From Bellilinea sp034411135 (GTDB taxonomy: Bacteria > Chloroflexota > Anaerolineae > Anaerolineales > Anaerolineaceae), in assembly GCA_034411135.1 (NCBI GenBank), contig DAOUMN010000086.1, positions 1-64,000 on the forward strand: a DNA stretch of 64,000 bases, in the 5' to 3' direction. The notes under the pieces are model-generated. The model was not told the DNA's origin. It did not search any database and was given only the letters and a program-made list of their open reading frames with translations. A program made the position numbers and the translations under genes. Shown here piece by piece: positions 42,709 to 50,178 of this stretch. Numbering within the stretch: position 1 is the first letter of the stretch; each line of letters starts with the position of its first letter.

Positions 42709-43581
42709 TTGACCTGGAATTTGCACGGCATATTGGTGAATGATGGCGACCTGGCTCAATTGGTTGGTTTGAGGCACAAGAGCTTTATTGTGCGTATACG
42801 CGCTGGGGGCGAACTGCAATCCCATCGCGGCGTGGTGAAGTTCGATGACATCATCGGTAAACCATGGGGAACGAAAGTAACCAGTCATCTTGGCAACCCC
42901 TTCTATGTTTTACAGCCATCCTTGGGTGATTTACTCAAGGAATTACCCCGAACGACCCAGATCATGTATCCGAAGGATATTGGATTTGTGCTCGTTACCA
43001 TGGGGATCGGTGAAGGGCAAATTGTACTGGAGGCGGGTACCGGTTCAGGTTCGTTGACGGCTGCACTGGCTTATACCGTTGGTAAGACTGGCAAGGTCAT
43101 CAGTTACGAAGCACGCAAGGATATGCAACAATTAGCAATCAAGAACCTGACCCGCCTGGGATTGGAAGACCGGGTCGAGTTTAAGTTGCGTGAAATCGAC
43201 ACCGAGAATGGTTTTGATGAAGAAGGTGTCGATGCACTGTTCCTAGATCTACCCAATCCGTATGACTATATTCATCATGCGCGAAAATCGCTCAAGCAAG
43301 GCGGATTTTTCGGCAGTATCTTGCCAACAGCCAATCAGGTCAGCCGCTTACTGTACGCATTGCGCCAATTCGATTTTGCCTTTATTGACGTTTGTGAGGT
43401 TATGCTCCGCTATTACAAGGCTGAACCTGAGCGTTTGCGACCAGTTGACCGTATGGTTGCCCATACCGGTTTTTTGATCTTCAGTCGGCCGGTTATCATC
43501 GATCATGATGGTGCTGACCAACTTGTATCTGATGCAGTAGATGGCCTGTTGCAAGGGGAAGCGCATGATGACGAAGGATGA
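42709..43581 (+). CDS. trmI: tRNA (adenine58-N1)-methyltransferase TrmI
   Basis: The 290-residue protein has the TrmI arrangement: an N-terminal beta domain with SHRGVVKFDDIIGKPWG, IMYPKDIGFVLVTMGIGEG, the SAM loop VLEAGTGSGSLT and the DALFLDLPNPYD motif. It methylates A58 of tRNA, important for stability at warm growth. The start is a TTG; TGAGGAG lies 8 bases upstream and no ATG is near, so the rare start is likely real. It overlaps the Nudix gene by 17 nt. Confidence 0.92.
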   Translation: MTWNLHGILVNDGDLAQLVGLRHKSFIVRIRAGGELQSHRGVVKFDDIIGKPWGTKVTSHLGNPFYVLQPSLGDLLKELPRTTQIMYPKDIGFVLVTMGIGEGQIVLEAGTGSGSLTAALAYTVGKTGKVISYEARKDMQQLAIKNLTRLGLEDRVEFKLREIDTENGFDEEGVDALFLDLPNPYDYIHHARKSLKQGGFFGSILPTANQVSRLLYALRQFDFAFIDVCEVMLRYYKAEPERLRPVDRMVAHTGFLIFSRPVIIDHDGADQLVSDAVDGLLQGEAHDDEG

Positions 43582-44209
43582 GGCTGATTGTAATCAGGTA
43601 ACTCCTATGCGAGGCTTGCATTCATTATCTGAGGAAGCAATTATCTCAAGACTGGGTAGGACTGGGGGCGGTAGCTTGGTGCACCAGGAATCTACCGGTA
43701 GGCGTGCATCGGTACTGGTACCATTGATACAGTCGAATGGTGAATGGGGTGTGTTATTCACCCGCCGCTCTGAGTGGGTCAACGACCACAAAGGGCAGGT
43801 GTCCTTTCCGGGAGGGGCAATTGAACAGGATGATCCTGATGAGCAGGCTGCTGCAGTACGCGAAGCAGGAGAGGAAATTGGTCTGACGGCAGAATCTGTT
43901 CGAATTCTTGGACAGTTAGAAGCTTACCAAACGGTGACCGGCTACCTGGTTTATCCGGTGATTGCTCGGGTGAGGTGGCCGTTCGAAATTCGCCTTAATC
44001 CTCAGGAAGTCAGCCGGGTATTTACCATTCCGCTGGCGTGGTTGAGCAAGCGGGAAAATTTTGAAATCCGCTCCTGGCATTCGCCAACCGGATGGCGAGA
44101 AAATGTTATTTTCTACAAGCCTTATGATGGGGAGCAGCTGTGGGGAATATCTGCACGAATCACGGTTACTCTGTTGCAGAAGATGGGGATAATGGAAACA
44201 GGCATTTAA
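43565..44209 (+). CDS. Nudix hydrolase, coenzyme A pyrophosphatase type
   Basis: The 214-residue protein has the CoA pyrophosphatase (NudL/NUDT7-like) signature before the Nudix box: FTRRSEWVNDHKGQVSFPGG, then AAAVREAGEEIGL. Such enzymes cut CoA and its oxidised forms to 4'-phosphopantetheine and 3',5'-ADP. The ATG at 43565 is preceded by AAGGGGAAGCGC; an ATG at 43541 is the alternative. Its stop overlaps that of the convergent GGDEF/EAL gene. Confidence 0.85.
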   Translation: MMTKDEADCNQVTPMRGLHSLSEEAIISRLGRTGGGSLVHQESTGRRASVLVPLIQSNGEWGVLFTRRSEWVNDHKGQVSFPGGAIEQDDPDEQAAAVREAGEEIGLTAESVRILGQLEAYQTVTGYLVYPVIARVRWPFEIRLNPQEVSRVFTIPLAWLSKRENFEIRSWHSPTGWRENVIFYKPYDGEQLWGISARITVTLLQKMGIMETGI

Positions 44210-47127
44210 AAACCATTTGGCTCAAGCAGTTTTTCGAACTCTTTTGCATAAACTGGCTTGCTGAACCAAAATCCCTGCACCATATCACAACGATATTTAC
44301 GCAAGTGATTCAACTGTGCTTCGGTTTCGACACCCTCAGCAATTACACTCAAACCCAAGCGGTGCGCCATCTCGATCATGGATTGGACAATCAGATCGTT
44401 TTCTTTATGGTTGCCCAAGTGGGCAATGAAATCTTGTCCAATTTTTATCGTATTGACCGGCAAACGTTGGATCGTGCTAAGAGAGGAATACCCTGTGCCG
44501 AAGTCATCGATGGATATTTTTACACCCAAGCCGCGCAGCTCCCATAACATGGTTTCAAATTTTTCGAGTTGGGAAAAACTGCGGCTCTCGGTGATTTCAA
44601 TATACAACGAAGCTGGATCCAAATCGGTCTGGACGAGAGCATCGCGAACCATTGACGAAAGGTCTGCTTGTTGGAACTGACGGGCGGAGAAATTGACCGA
44701 AATTTTCAATGACTTATACCCCGCTGCGTGCCATTTATTAAGTTGATTACACGACTCGCGCAGAACCCATTCGCCGATGGGTACGATCAGACCTGTTTCT
44801 TCTGCCAGGTCAATAAACTGGGTAGGCAGGATCAAGCCGTGCTGAGGGTGGTTCCAACGCACCAGAGCTTCCGCGTTGACCACGCGTTGCGTGAAGGAGT
44901 CAAAAATTGGTTGGTAGGAGATGGAAAATTCACGTCGGTCCAATGCCTGGCGTAAATCGGTTTCCAGGTTTAACAAATTAACTGCCCGGGCGTGCATGAG
45001 TTTATCAAAAATCATGTAATTGTTGCCGCCTTTAGCCTTTGCTTCGTACATGGCGGTATCTGCATCACGCATCATCGCCTCCGGATTTTCAATCTCCGGG
45101 GTGGATAAAGCTATCCCGATACTACAGGACGTAAACACCTGCTGACCTTCTATAGTTACCGGTTGTGTTATTTCTCGCTGTAGGCGGTTAGCAATTTGAA
45201 TGACCTCATAAGGGTCGCGTATATCGGTCAACAGGACGGCAAATTCATCGCCGCCCAAACGGGCAACCGTATCTTCCTCGCGGAGACAATTGTCAAGTCG
45301 GCGACCAATTTCAATTATCAGTTGATCACCAATGCGATGTCCCAGGCTGTCATTCAGAATCTTGAATCGATCCAGATCGAGAAGGAATATGGCAAAAGTT
45401 GATTGGTCATGTCGTTTTAGACGTTTGATAACCTGATCCAGGCGTTCCATGAATAATATCCGATTCGGTAGACCTGTCAGTCGGTCGTACAATGCCTGAT
45501 GGACCAACTGGTCTTCATTGAGTTTGTTGCGGGTAATATCCGTTAGTGAACCGGCAATACGATGAGGGGCGCCTAACTCGTTGCGCACAGCCATCCCGCG
45601 TGCCAGCATCCAGCGGTAGGAGCCATCGCGGTGTAGCATACGGTACTCAGCTTCGAAGTGATTGATTAAACCGGAAAGGTGCGCTTCCATAGTTGACTTA
45701 ACCATCGGCAAATCCTCTGGATGAATACGGTTCAACCATTCATCGGGGGAATCGCTAATTTCGGATGGGGAATAACCGATCAATTTATACCAGCGTGGCG
45801 AATAATAAACCCGGTTCGAGAGTAGATCCCAATCCCAAATTCCATCATTTGCACCTTCTGACGCGAGTTTATAACGTTCTTCGCTGATTTTCAACGCCTG
45901 CTCTGATAGGCGTTGCTGGGTTACATCATTGAATATCCCAACAATATATTGTGGACGGCGATTCTCATCGTAGATCGCCGAGGCAGATAATTGCAAAATA
46001 AGCCTCCTGCCGTCCGGAGTATTGACCCGGTATTCACTGTTAACTATTTTCCCGGTATTGATGATTTGTTCCAAGTCTTTGCGTGCTTTGGGTAAATCCT
46101 CATCAACTATAAAATCAAAGACGCTGCGACCAATGAGCTCTTTTTTGGATTCGACCCCCATTTGTTCAAGATCAGCTTGATTACAATCGATGTAGGTTCC
46201 ATGGAGGTCGGTAACAATGATCGAATTTGGCGATCTGTCAAAAATACTTTTTACCAGTGCGTGCTGTTTACGAAGAGCGATCTCGGATTGTTTGATCAGA
46301 ATGGCGTTTGCAACGTGCGGCGCGACATAGGTTAAGAATCTCATATCATCTGCTGTATAACGCACGCCGGGTGTGTAGCTTTGAACCGTCATCACTCCGA
46401 TGGTTTTTTGACGGGCGATCAATGGGACGCCCAACCAATCGATAGACGGAGCGCCGATCGATTCGACCTCACCCATGGCAAGTAATTGTTCAAACCCTTC
46501 TGGAGAAACCAGCAGTGGTGATCCATTGCGAAGCACGTACTCGGTTAGCCCTCTTCCAAGCGGTTGTGGATCGGGTGGCGGGTCGTATTCATCAACGTAA
46601 TATGGGAAGGAAATCTGTTCCTGTGCCGGATCGTATAGGGCAATATAAAAATTATTGGCGGACATGAGTTCACCAATAATACGATGAAACGAAACCAACA
46701 AGGAGTTCAGATCCTCACTGGCACTGGCGCTTTCGGAAATGCGGATCAGGGCTTCCTGGGTTTTTTGCCAGCGAGAATTTTGTGTTATATCTTTGACGAT
46801 CGCGATCCCTACTACGCCTATCGTTTTTTCATGAATGGTTTTCAAGCGTATTTCAAAGTTGCGGAGCGCATTTCCAGTTTTAAAGTTGCGCAAACGAATA
46901 ATTGTGCCACTTTTTGAAGTCACAATGTCGTTGCTTGCGGAGCGGCTGAAGATCAATTTTTCGATGAAAGCTGAATCTACCTCTTCACTGCCGAAAAGCT
47001 CAATCACTTTATGGTTGCAGGTGATTACACTGCGGGTGCGATGCTCAAAAACGATGACCGCTTCATCGGTCGTTCTCAATAACAATTCGATGGATGGGGG
47101 GAGTGCAGGGCTGTTTGGAGTCATCAA
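44206..47127 (-). CDS. PAS-GAF-PAS-PAS-GGDEF-EAL cyclic-di-GMP signalling protein
   Basis: The 973-residue protein has PAS-like segments at about 15-115, 290-400 and 415-535, a GAF domain at about 125-280, a GGDEF domain (GGDEF at 625-629, with a DLDRFKILND segment) and an EAL domain (EAL at 753-755, then DDFGTGYSS and AEGVET). Both GGDEF and EAL catalytic motifs look intact, so it could make and break cyclic di-GMP, with the balance set by the sensor domains. No membrane helix is visible. It overlaps the convergent Nudix gene by 4 nt and is preceded by the L25 gene and its terminator. Confidence 0.95.
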   Translation of the reverse strand: MMTPNSPALPPSIELLLRTTDEAVIVFEHRTRSVITCNHKVIELFGSEEVDSAFIEKLIFSRSASNDIVTSKSGTIIRLRNFKTGNALRNFEIRLKTIHEKTIGVVGIAIVKDITQNSRWQKTQEALIRISESASASEDLNSLLVSFHRIIGELMSANNFYIALYDPAQEQISFPYYVDEYDPPPDPQPLGRGLTEYVLRNGSPLLVSPEGFEQLLAMGEVESIGAPSIDWLGVPLIARQKTIGVMTVQSYTPGVRYTADDMRFLTYVAPHVANAILIKQSEIALRKQHALVKSIFDRSPNSIIVTDLHGTYIDCNQADLEQMGVESKKELIGRSVFDFIVDEDLPKARKDLEQIINTGKIVNSEYRVNTPDGRRLILQLSASAIYDENRRPQYIVGIFNDVTQQRLSEQALKISEERYKLASEGANDGIWDWDLLSNRVYYSPRWYKLIGYSPSEISDSPDEWLNRIHPEDLPMVKSTMEAHLSGLINHFEAEYRMLHRDGSYRWMLARGMAVRNELGAPHRIAGSLTDITRNKLNEDQLVHQALYDRLTGLPNRILFMERLDQVIKRLKRHDQSTFAIFLLDLDRFKILNDSLGHRIGDQLIIEIGRRLDNCLREEDTVARLGGDEFAVLLTDIRDPYEVIQIANRLQREITQPVTIEGQQVFTSCSIGIALSTPEIENPEAMMRDADTAMYEAKAKGGNNYMIFDKLMHARAVNLLNLETDLRQALDRREFSISYQPIFDSFTQRVVNAEALVRWNHPQHGLILPTQFIDLAEETGLIVPIGEWVLRESCNQLNKWHAAGYKSLKISVNFSARQFQQADLSSMVRDALVQTDLDPASLYIEITESRSFSQLEKFETMLWELRGLGVKISIDDFGTGYSSLSTIQRLPVNTIKIGQDFIAHLGNHKENDLIVQSMIEMAHRLGLSVIAEGVETEAQLNHLRKYRCDMVQGFWFSKPVYAKEFEKLLEPNGF

Positions 47128-47193
47128 GATCTCGAGAATTAAGGTTGTACCCTGATCGTTGCAAGGATTGTGCCGAGAGTTTTATTGTATAAA

Positions 47194-47232
47194 AAAAATG
47201 GCAGCCCGACGATAAATCGGGCTGCCATTTTT
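47194..47232 (-). terminator. Intrinsic terminator of rplY
   Basis: A 16-bp perfect stem (47194-47209 with 47217-47232), whose T-run on the minus strand is supplied by the eight A at 47191-47198. It ends the L25 message just before the GGDEF/EAL gene on the same strand; the latter needs its own promoter. Confidence 0.9.
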
Positions 47233-47255
47233 GTTCTTTGAAAAATACAGGGAGG

Positions 47256-47897
47256 TCAGTCCTCGATTTCTTCTTCCTTCTTGCCACGTTCAATCACTTC
47301 CGGTTCAGCCAAAGGTTCTTCCGCCGCTTCTTCGGAAATTTCCGGGGCTGCACCAGTGATAATCACAACGACTTCATCCGGATCGTTGAGGATTTCTACG
47401 TCTGCAAATGCAGGCAGATCGCGCACATGGACGGCGTCGCCAATTTTTTCGAGAGTCGATACATCAACCACAAATTTTTCTGGCAGGTTTTGCGGAAGAC
47501 ATTCGACTTCGACCTCGTCCAGCTCGTGAACGACGACGCCATTGTAATTCTTAATGGCTGGAGAAATACCAACGATTTCCACGCTGACGTTGGTGCGAAG
47601 TTTTTCGGTGAGAGACACAACCTGAAAATCAACATGTTTCAATGTGCCACGGATAAAGTCGCGTTGCTTTTCGCGCACCAGAACCGAGTGTTCATTTCCT
47701 TCCAGGTTGATCGTTACCAATTGGGATTGAGAAATGCTTGTCAGGACTCGGCTGGCTTCTCGCAAGTCCATCAAGATGGGTGTTGGATTGAATTGACGAC
47801 CATAAATAACCCCGGGCAGATGACCCGCGCGGCGTAATGCGCCGACTTTTTTGCCAATTACATCCCGCCGCTTTGCTTCAATAATCACTTTTTCCAT
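47256..47897 (-). CDS. rplY: 50S ribosomal protein L25, Ctc type
   Basis: The 213-residue protein is L25 of the long, general-stress (Ctc) type: an N-terminal 5S rRNA-binding domain of about 95 residues (AKRRDVIGKKVGALRRAGHLPGVIYG and LKHVDFQ), followed by a beta-rich domain (about 96-185) and an acidic tail (AAEEPLAEPEVIERGKKEEEIED). It stabilises 5S rRNA in the 50S subunit. It has a consensus-like promoter with a structured leader (separate entries) and an intrinsic terminator. Ctc-type L25 commonly responds to stress. Confidence 0.95.
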   Translation of the reverse strand: MEKVIIEAKRRDVIGKKVGALRRAGHLPGVIYGRQFNPTPILMDLREASRVLTSISQSQLVTINLEGNEHSVLVREKQRDFIRGTLKHVDFQVVSLTEKLRTNVSVEIVGISPAIKNYNGVVVHELDEVEVECLPQNLPEKFVVDVSTLEKIGDAVHVRDLPAFADVEILNDPDEVVVIITGAAPEISEEAAEEPLAEPEVIERGKKEEEIED

Positions 47898-47921
47898 GTT
47901 TACCTGTCCCGAGCGCCTCTC

Positions 47922-47994
47922 ACCCCGTGTGGGGTTACCCTCGCTCTTCGAAAAGATTTCAGACCCATGGTCTGTTTAATTGGCTATATAGCCA
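47922..47994 (-). promoter_or_regulatory. Three successive palindromes in the rplY leader
   Basis: Between promoter and ATG lie TGGCTATATAGCCA (47981-47994, a perfect 14-bp palindrome over the expected start of transcription), CAGACC-CAT-GGTCTG (47960-47974) and ACCCC-GTGT-GGGGT (47922-47935). The first could be an operator; the latter two can form hairpins in the approximately 98-base leader and may bind L25 or another regulator. Confidence 0.5.
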
Positions 47995-48001
47995 GTGCGC
48001 A

Positions 48002-48030
48002 ATTTTAGCCGTGATTCCGAATGGCGTCAA
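48002..48030 (-). promoter_or_regulatory. Predicted sigma70 promoter of rplY
   Basis: On the minus strand TTGACG (48030-48025) and TAAAAT (48007-48002) are separated by 17 bases. Expected start near 47995, about 98 bases before the ATG. Confidence 0.7.
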
Positions 48031-48097
48031 GGACTATTTGAAGCGCGCTGTTACAGAGTTCTTAATATTTTATTCCAAAAATTTTAAGATTGTTCGG

Positions 48098-48126
48098 TTG
48101 AAGACAAAAGTAAAACGCACTATAGT
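48098..48126 (+). promoter_or_regulatory. Predicted sigma70 promoter of the phn operon
   Basis: TTGAAG (48098-48103) and TATAGT (48121-48126) with a 17-base spacer. A perfect GGGAATTCCC (48140-48149) follows just after the expected start near 48133 and might be an operator. Confidence 0.6.
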
Positions 48127-48188
48127 TATAACGTGTTGTGGGAATTCCCGAATCCCAATTTTTACCCCCTAAGTTCAAGGAGAAGAAA

Positions 48189-49319
48189 ATGAAATCCCGA
48201 AAGTTCTTTGTGCTTTTATCGTTGGTGCTGCTGGTTTCGTTTGCGCTGGTAGCCTGCCAACCGGCAGCAACGCCGACTGCCGAACCGACCGAACCCCCAG
48301 CGACACAGGCCCCACCAACCCAGGCTCCACCAACACAAGTGCCGCCTACGCCGACCCCTGAACCTCCCCAGATCGGTACTGCAGAACGACCAATCAAGGT
48401 TTTGTTTGTGCCGTCGGTTGACACTCAGGTGATCGTTAGTGGCGGTCAGTTGATGGCAGATGCGCTGAAGAAAGCCACCGGACTTGAGTTTGTTGTGAGT
48501 GTGCCGACTTCATACGCAGCCACCATCGAAGAAATGTGCGCGTCGCCGGACGATACCATCGGGTTCATCCCAGGGTTGGGGTACGTCCTGGCGAACCAGT
48601 TATGCGGCGTTGATGTCTCTTTCAAAGCCATTCGCAATGGTCTGGATGTTTACTATGCCCAGATTCTGGTTGCCCGCGACAGTGAATTTCAAACTCTGAA
48701 AGATCTGGATGGCAAAAAGTGGGGATTTGGCGATGCTGGATCAACATCCAGTTACATGGTGCCATTGGTTATGTTCCAGGAAGCTGGCATCAAGCCGGGG
48801 GAATCGGTGGAAACAGGTGGGCACCCGCAAGCAGCTAAAGCGTTATACAACGGCGAAGTTGACTTTGCGACAACTTTCTACAGCCCTCCGTTGAGGCCGG
48901 AAGGAATGGAAAAATGGAAGCCCGGAGACGACCCTGATATTCCGGCGGACTTGCTCGATCAATGCAAGGTAACCGAGGATGGTAATAATATCGATTGCGG
49001 TGGCTGGACTGTGCTGGATGCCCGCCGCAATCTGCGAACCGAAGCGCCGGATGTGGTGCAGAAATTGCGCATTTTGGCGATTAGCCCGGCGATCCCGAAT
49101 GATACTTTGTCTTTCGGTCCCGAATTTCCCGAAGCAATACGGGCTCAAATCGAAACTGCCCTGGTCGAGTTTGCCAAAACCGATGACTGGAAGAATTCGA
49201 TTGGCAGCCGTGATTTTTACGGCTGGAGCGGCTTAAGCCCGGCAGAGGACAAGGAATATGACTTTGTCCGCAAGATGGTTGAAGCAGCCGGTATCACCCT
49301 GGAAGGCTTGGGGCGATAA
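48189..49319 (+). CDS. phnD: Phosphate/phosphite/phosphonate ABC importer, substrate-binding lipoprotein
   Basis: The 376-residue lipoprotein has a signal sequence ending FALVAC (Cys23), a Pro/Thr-rich linker (about 25-60) of repeated APPTQ units, and a PhnD/PtxB-type binding domain: RPIKVLFVPS, the YAATIEEMC segment, GFIPGLGYVLAN, the DGKKWGFGDAGSTSSYM motif and ALYNGEVDFATT. It catches a phosphorus oxyanion or phosphonate outside the membrane. The ATG at 48189 follows AAGGAG; upstream in-frame codons are rejected. It has its own promoter and a terminator before phnC. Which ligand it binds cannot be told. Confidence 0.92.
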   Translation: MKSRKFFVLLSLVLLVSFALVACQPAATPTAEPTEPPATQAPPTQAPPTQVPPTPTPEPPQIGTAERPIKVLFVPSVDTQVIVSGGQLMADALKKATGLEFVVSVPTSYAATIEEMCASPDDTIGFIPGLGYVLANQLCGVDVSFKAIRNGLDVYYAQILVARDSEFQTLKDLDGKKWGFGDAGSTSSYMVPLVMFQEAGIKPGESVETGGHPQAAKALYNGEVDFATTFYSPPLRPEGMEKWKPGDDPDIPADLLDQCKVTEDGNNIDCGGWTVLDARRNLRTEAPDVVQKLRILAISPAIPNDTLSFGPEFPEAIRAQIETALVEFAKTDDWKNSIGSRDFYGWSGLSPAEDKEYDFVRKMVEAAGITLEGLGR

Positions 49320-49352
49320 AGTTTGTTTGGAGAAAATCGCTGGTGATTTAAC

Positions 49353-49395
49353 CGGACAGGGGCGTTGTTCTATTGCCCCTGTCCGAATATTTTTT
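49353..49395 (+). terminator. Intrinsic terminator between phnD and phnC
   Basis: CGGACAGGGGC (49353-49363) pairs with GCCCCTGTCCG (49375-49385) over an 11-base loop, then AATATTTTTT. It lies inside the operon and would leave the binding protein at higher level than the ATPase and permease. Confidence 0.85.
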
Positions 49396-49424
49396 ACCGT
49401 CAACTCGAGAGTCAGGGAAAACCA

Positions 49425-50177
49425 ATGTTGGAAATTGAAAATTTATCCAAAATATATGATGGCGGTGTTCAAGCACTATATGATGTGAGTTTCAGTGTAC
49501 CCAAAGGGCAGTTTTTGGCAGTTATTGGTCTAAGCGGGTCGGGAAAATCAACGTTGTTGCGTTGCATCAACCGGCTCATAGAACCGACGGCTGGAAAAAT
49601 CGTCTGGAATGGTGTGAACATTACCAGCGCGACTCAAGACGAAATGCGCTATATCCGCCGAAAAATTGGCATGGTATTCCAAAATTTCAACCTGGTTTTG
49701 CGGTCCAAAGTGCTAACGAATGTGCTGGCAGGCAGATTGGGATATGTCAATCCAGCCTGGAGCCTGATCAATCGATTTTCCAAGGAAGATATCGAGTTGG
49801 CTATCAAACAGTTGGAACGGGTAGGAATAGCAGATAAAGCCCACCAGCGTGCTGATGAACTCAGCGGGGGCCAACAGCAACGGGTTGGCATTGCAAGGGC
49901 AATGATGCAACAACCCGAAATGATCCTTGCAGACGAACCCGTTGCCAGCTTGGATCCCGTTCTTGCGCATAGCATCATGCAGTATCTCGAAAACATCAAC
50001 AAGGAGGACGGAGTAACAGTGCTTTGCAGCCTCCATTTTTTAGACTTGGTTCACCGGTATGCAGACCGGGTGATTGCCCTCAACCAGGGTCGCTTGGTTT
50101 TCGATGGACTACCTGAAGAAATCGACGATGCCAAATTTAAAGAGATTTATGGTAAAGAAGCAGAGCGGGTAGGTTGA
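49425..50177 (+). CDS. phnC: Phosphonate-type ABC importer, ATP-binding protein
   Basis: The 250-residue protein is an ABC ATPase: Walker A GLSGSGKST (about 34-42), Q loop VFQNFNLV, signature ELSGGQQQRVGIARA, Walker B LADEPVASLD and the His switch SLH. It energises the importer formed with the PhnE permease. The ATG at 49425 has AGGGA 6 bases upstream; the longer in-frame extension lies over the terminator and is rejected. phnE begins 1 base after the stop. Confidence 0.93.
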   Translation: MLEIENLSKIYDGGVQALYDVSFSVPKGQFLAVIGLSGSGKSTLLRCINRLIEPTAGKIVWNGVNITSATQDEMRYIRRKIGMVFQNFNLVLRSKVLTNVLAGRLGYVNPAWSLINRFSKEDIELAIKQLERVGIADKAHQRADELSGGQQQRVGIARAMMQQPEMILADEPVASLDPVLAHSIMQYLENINKEDGVTVLCSLHFLDLVHRYADRVIALNQGRLVFDGLPEEIDDAKFKEIYGKEAERVG

Positions 50178-50178
50178 A

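Noticed and set aside
47238..47837. Plus-strand frame of 199 codons
   Set aside because: Antisense to rplY; no ribosome site, and it begins inside the downstream region of the terminator.
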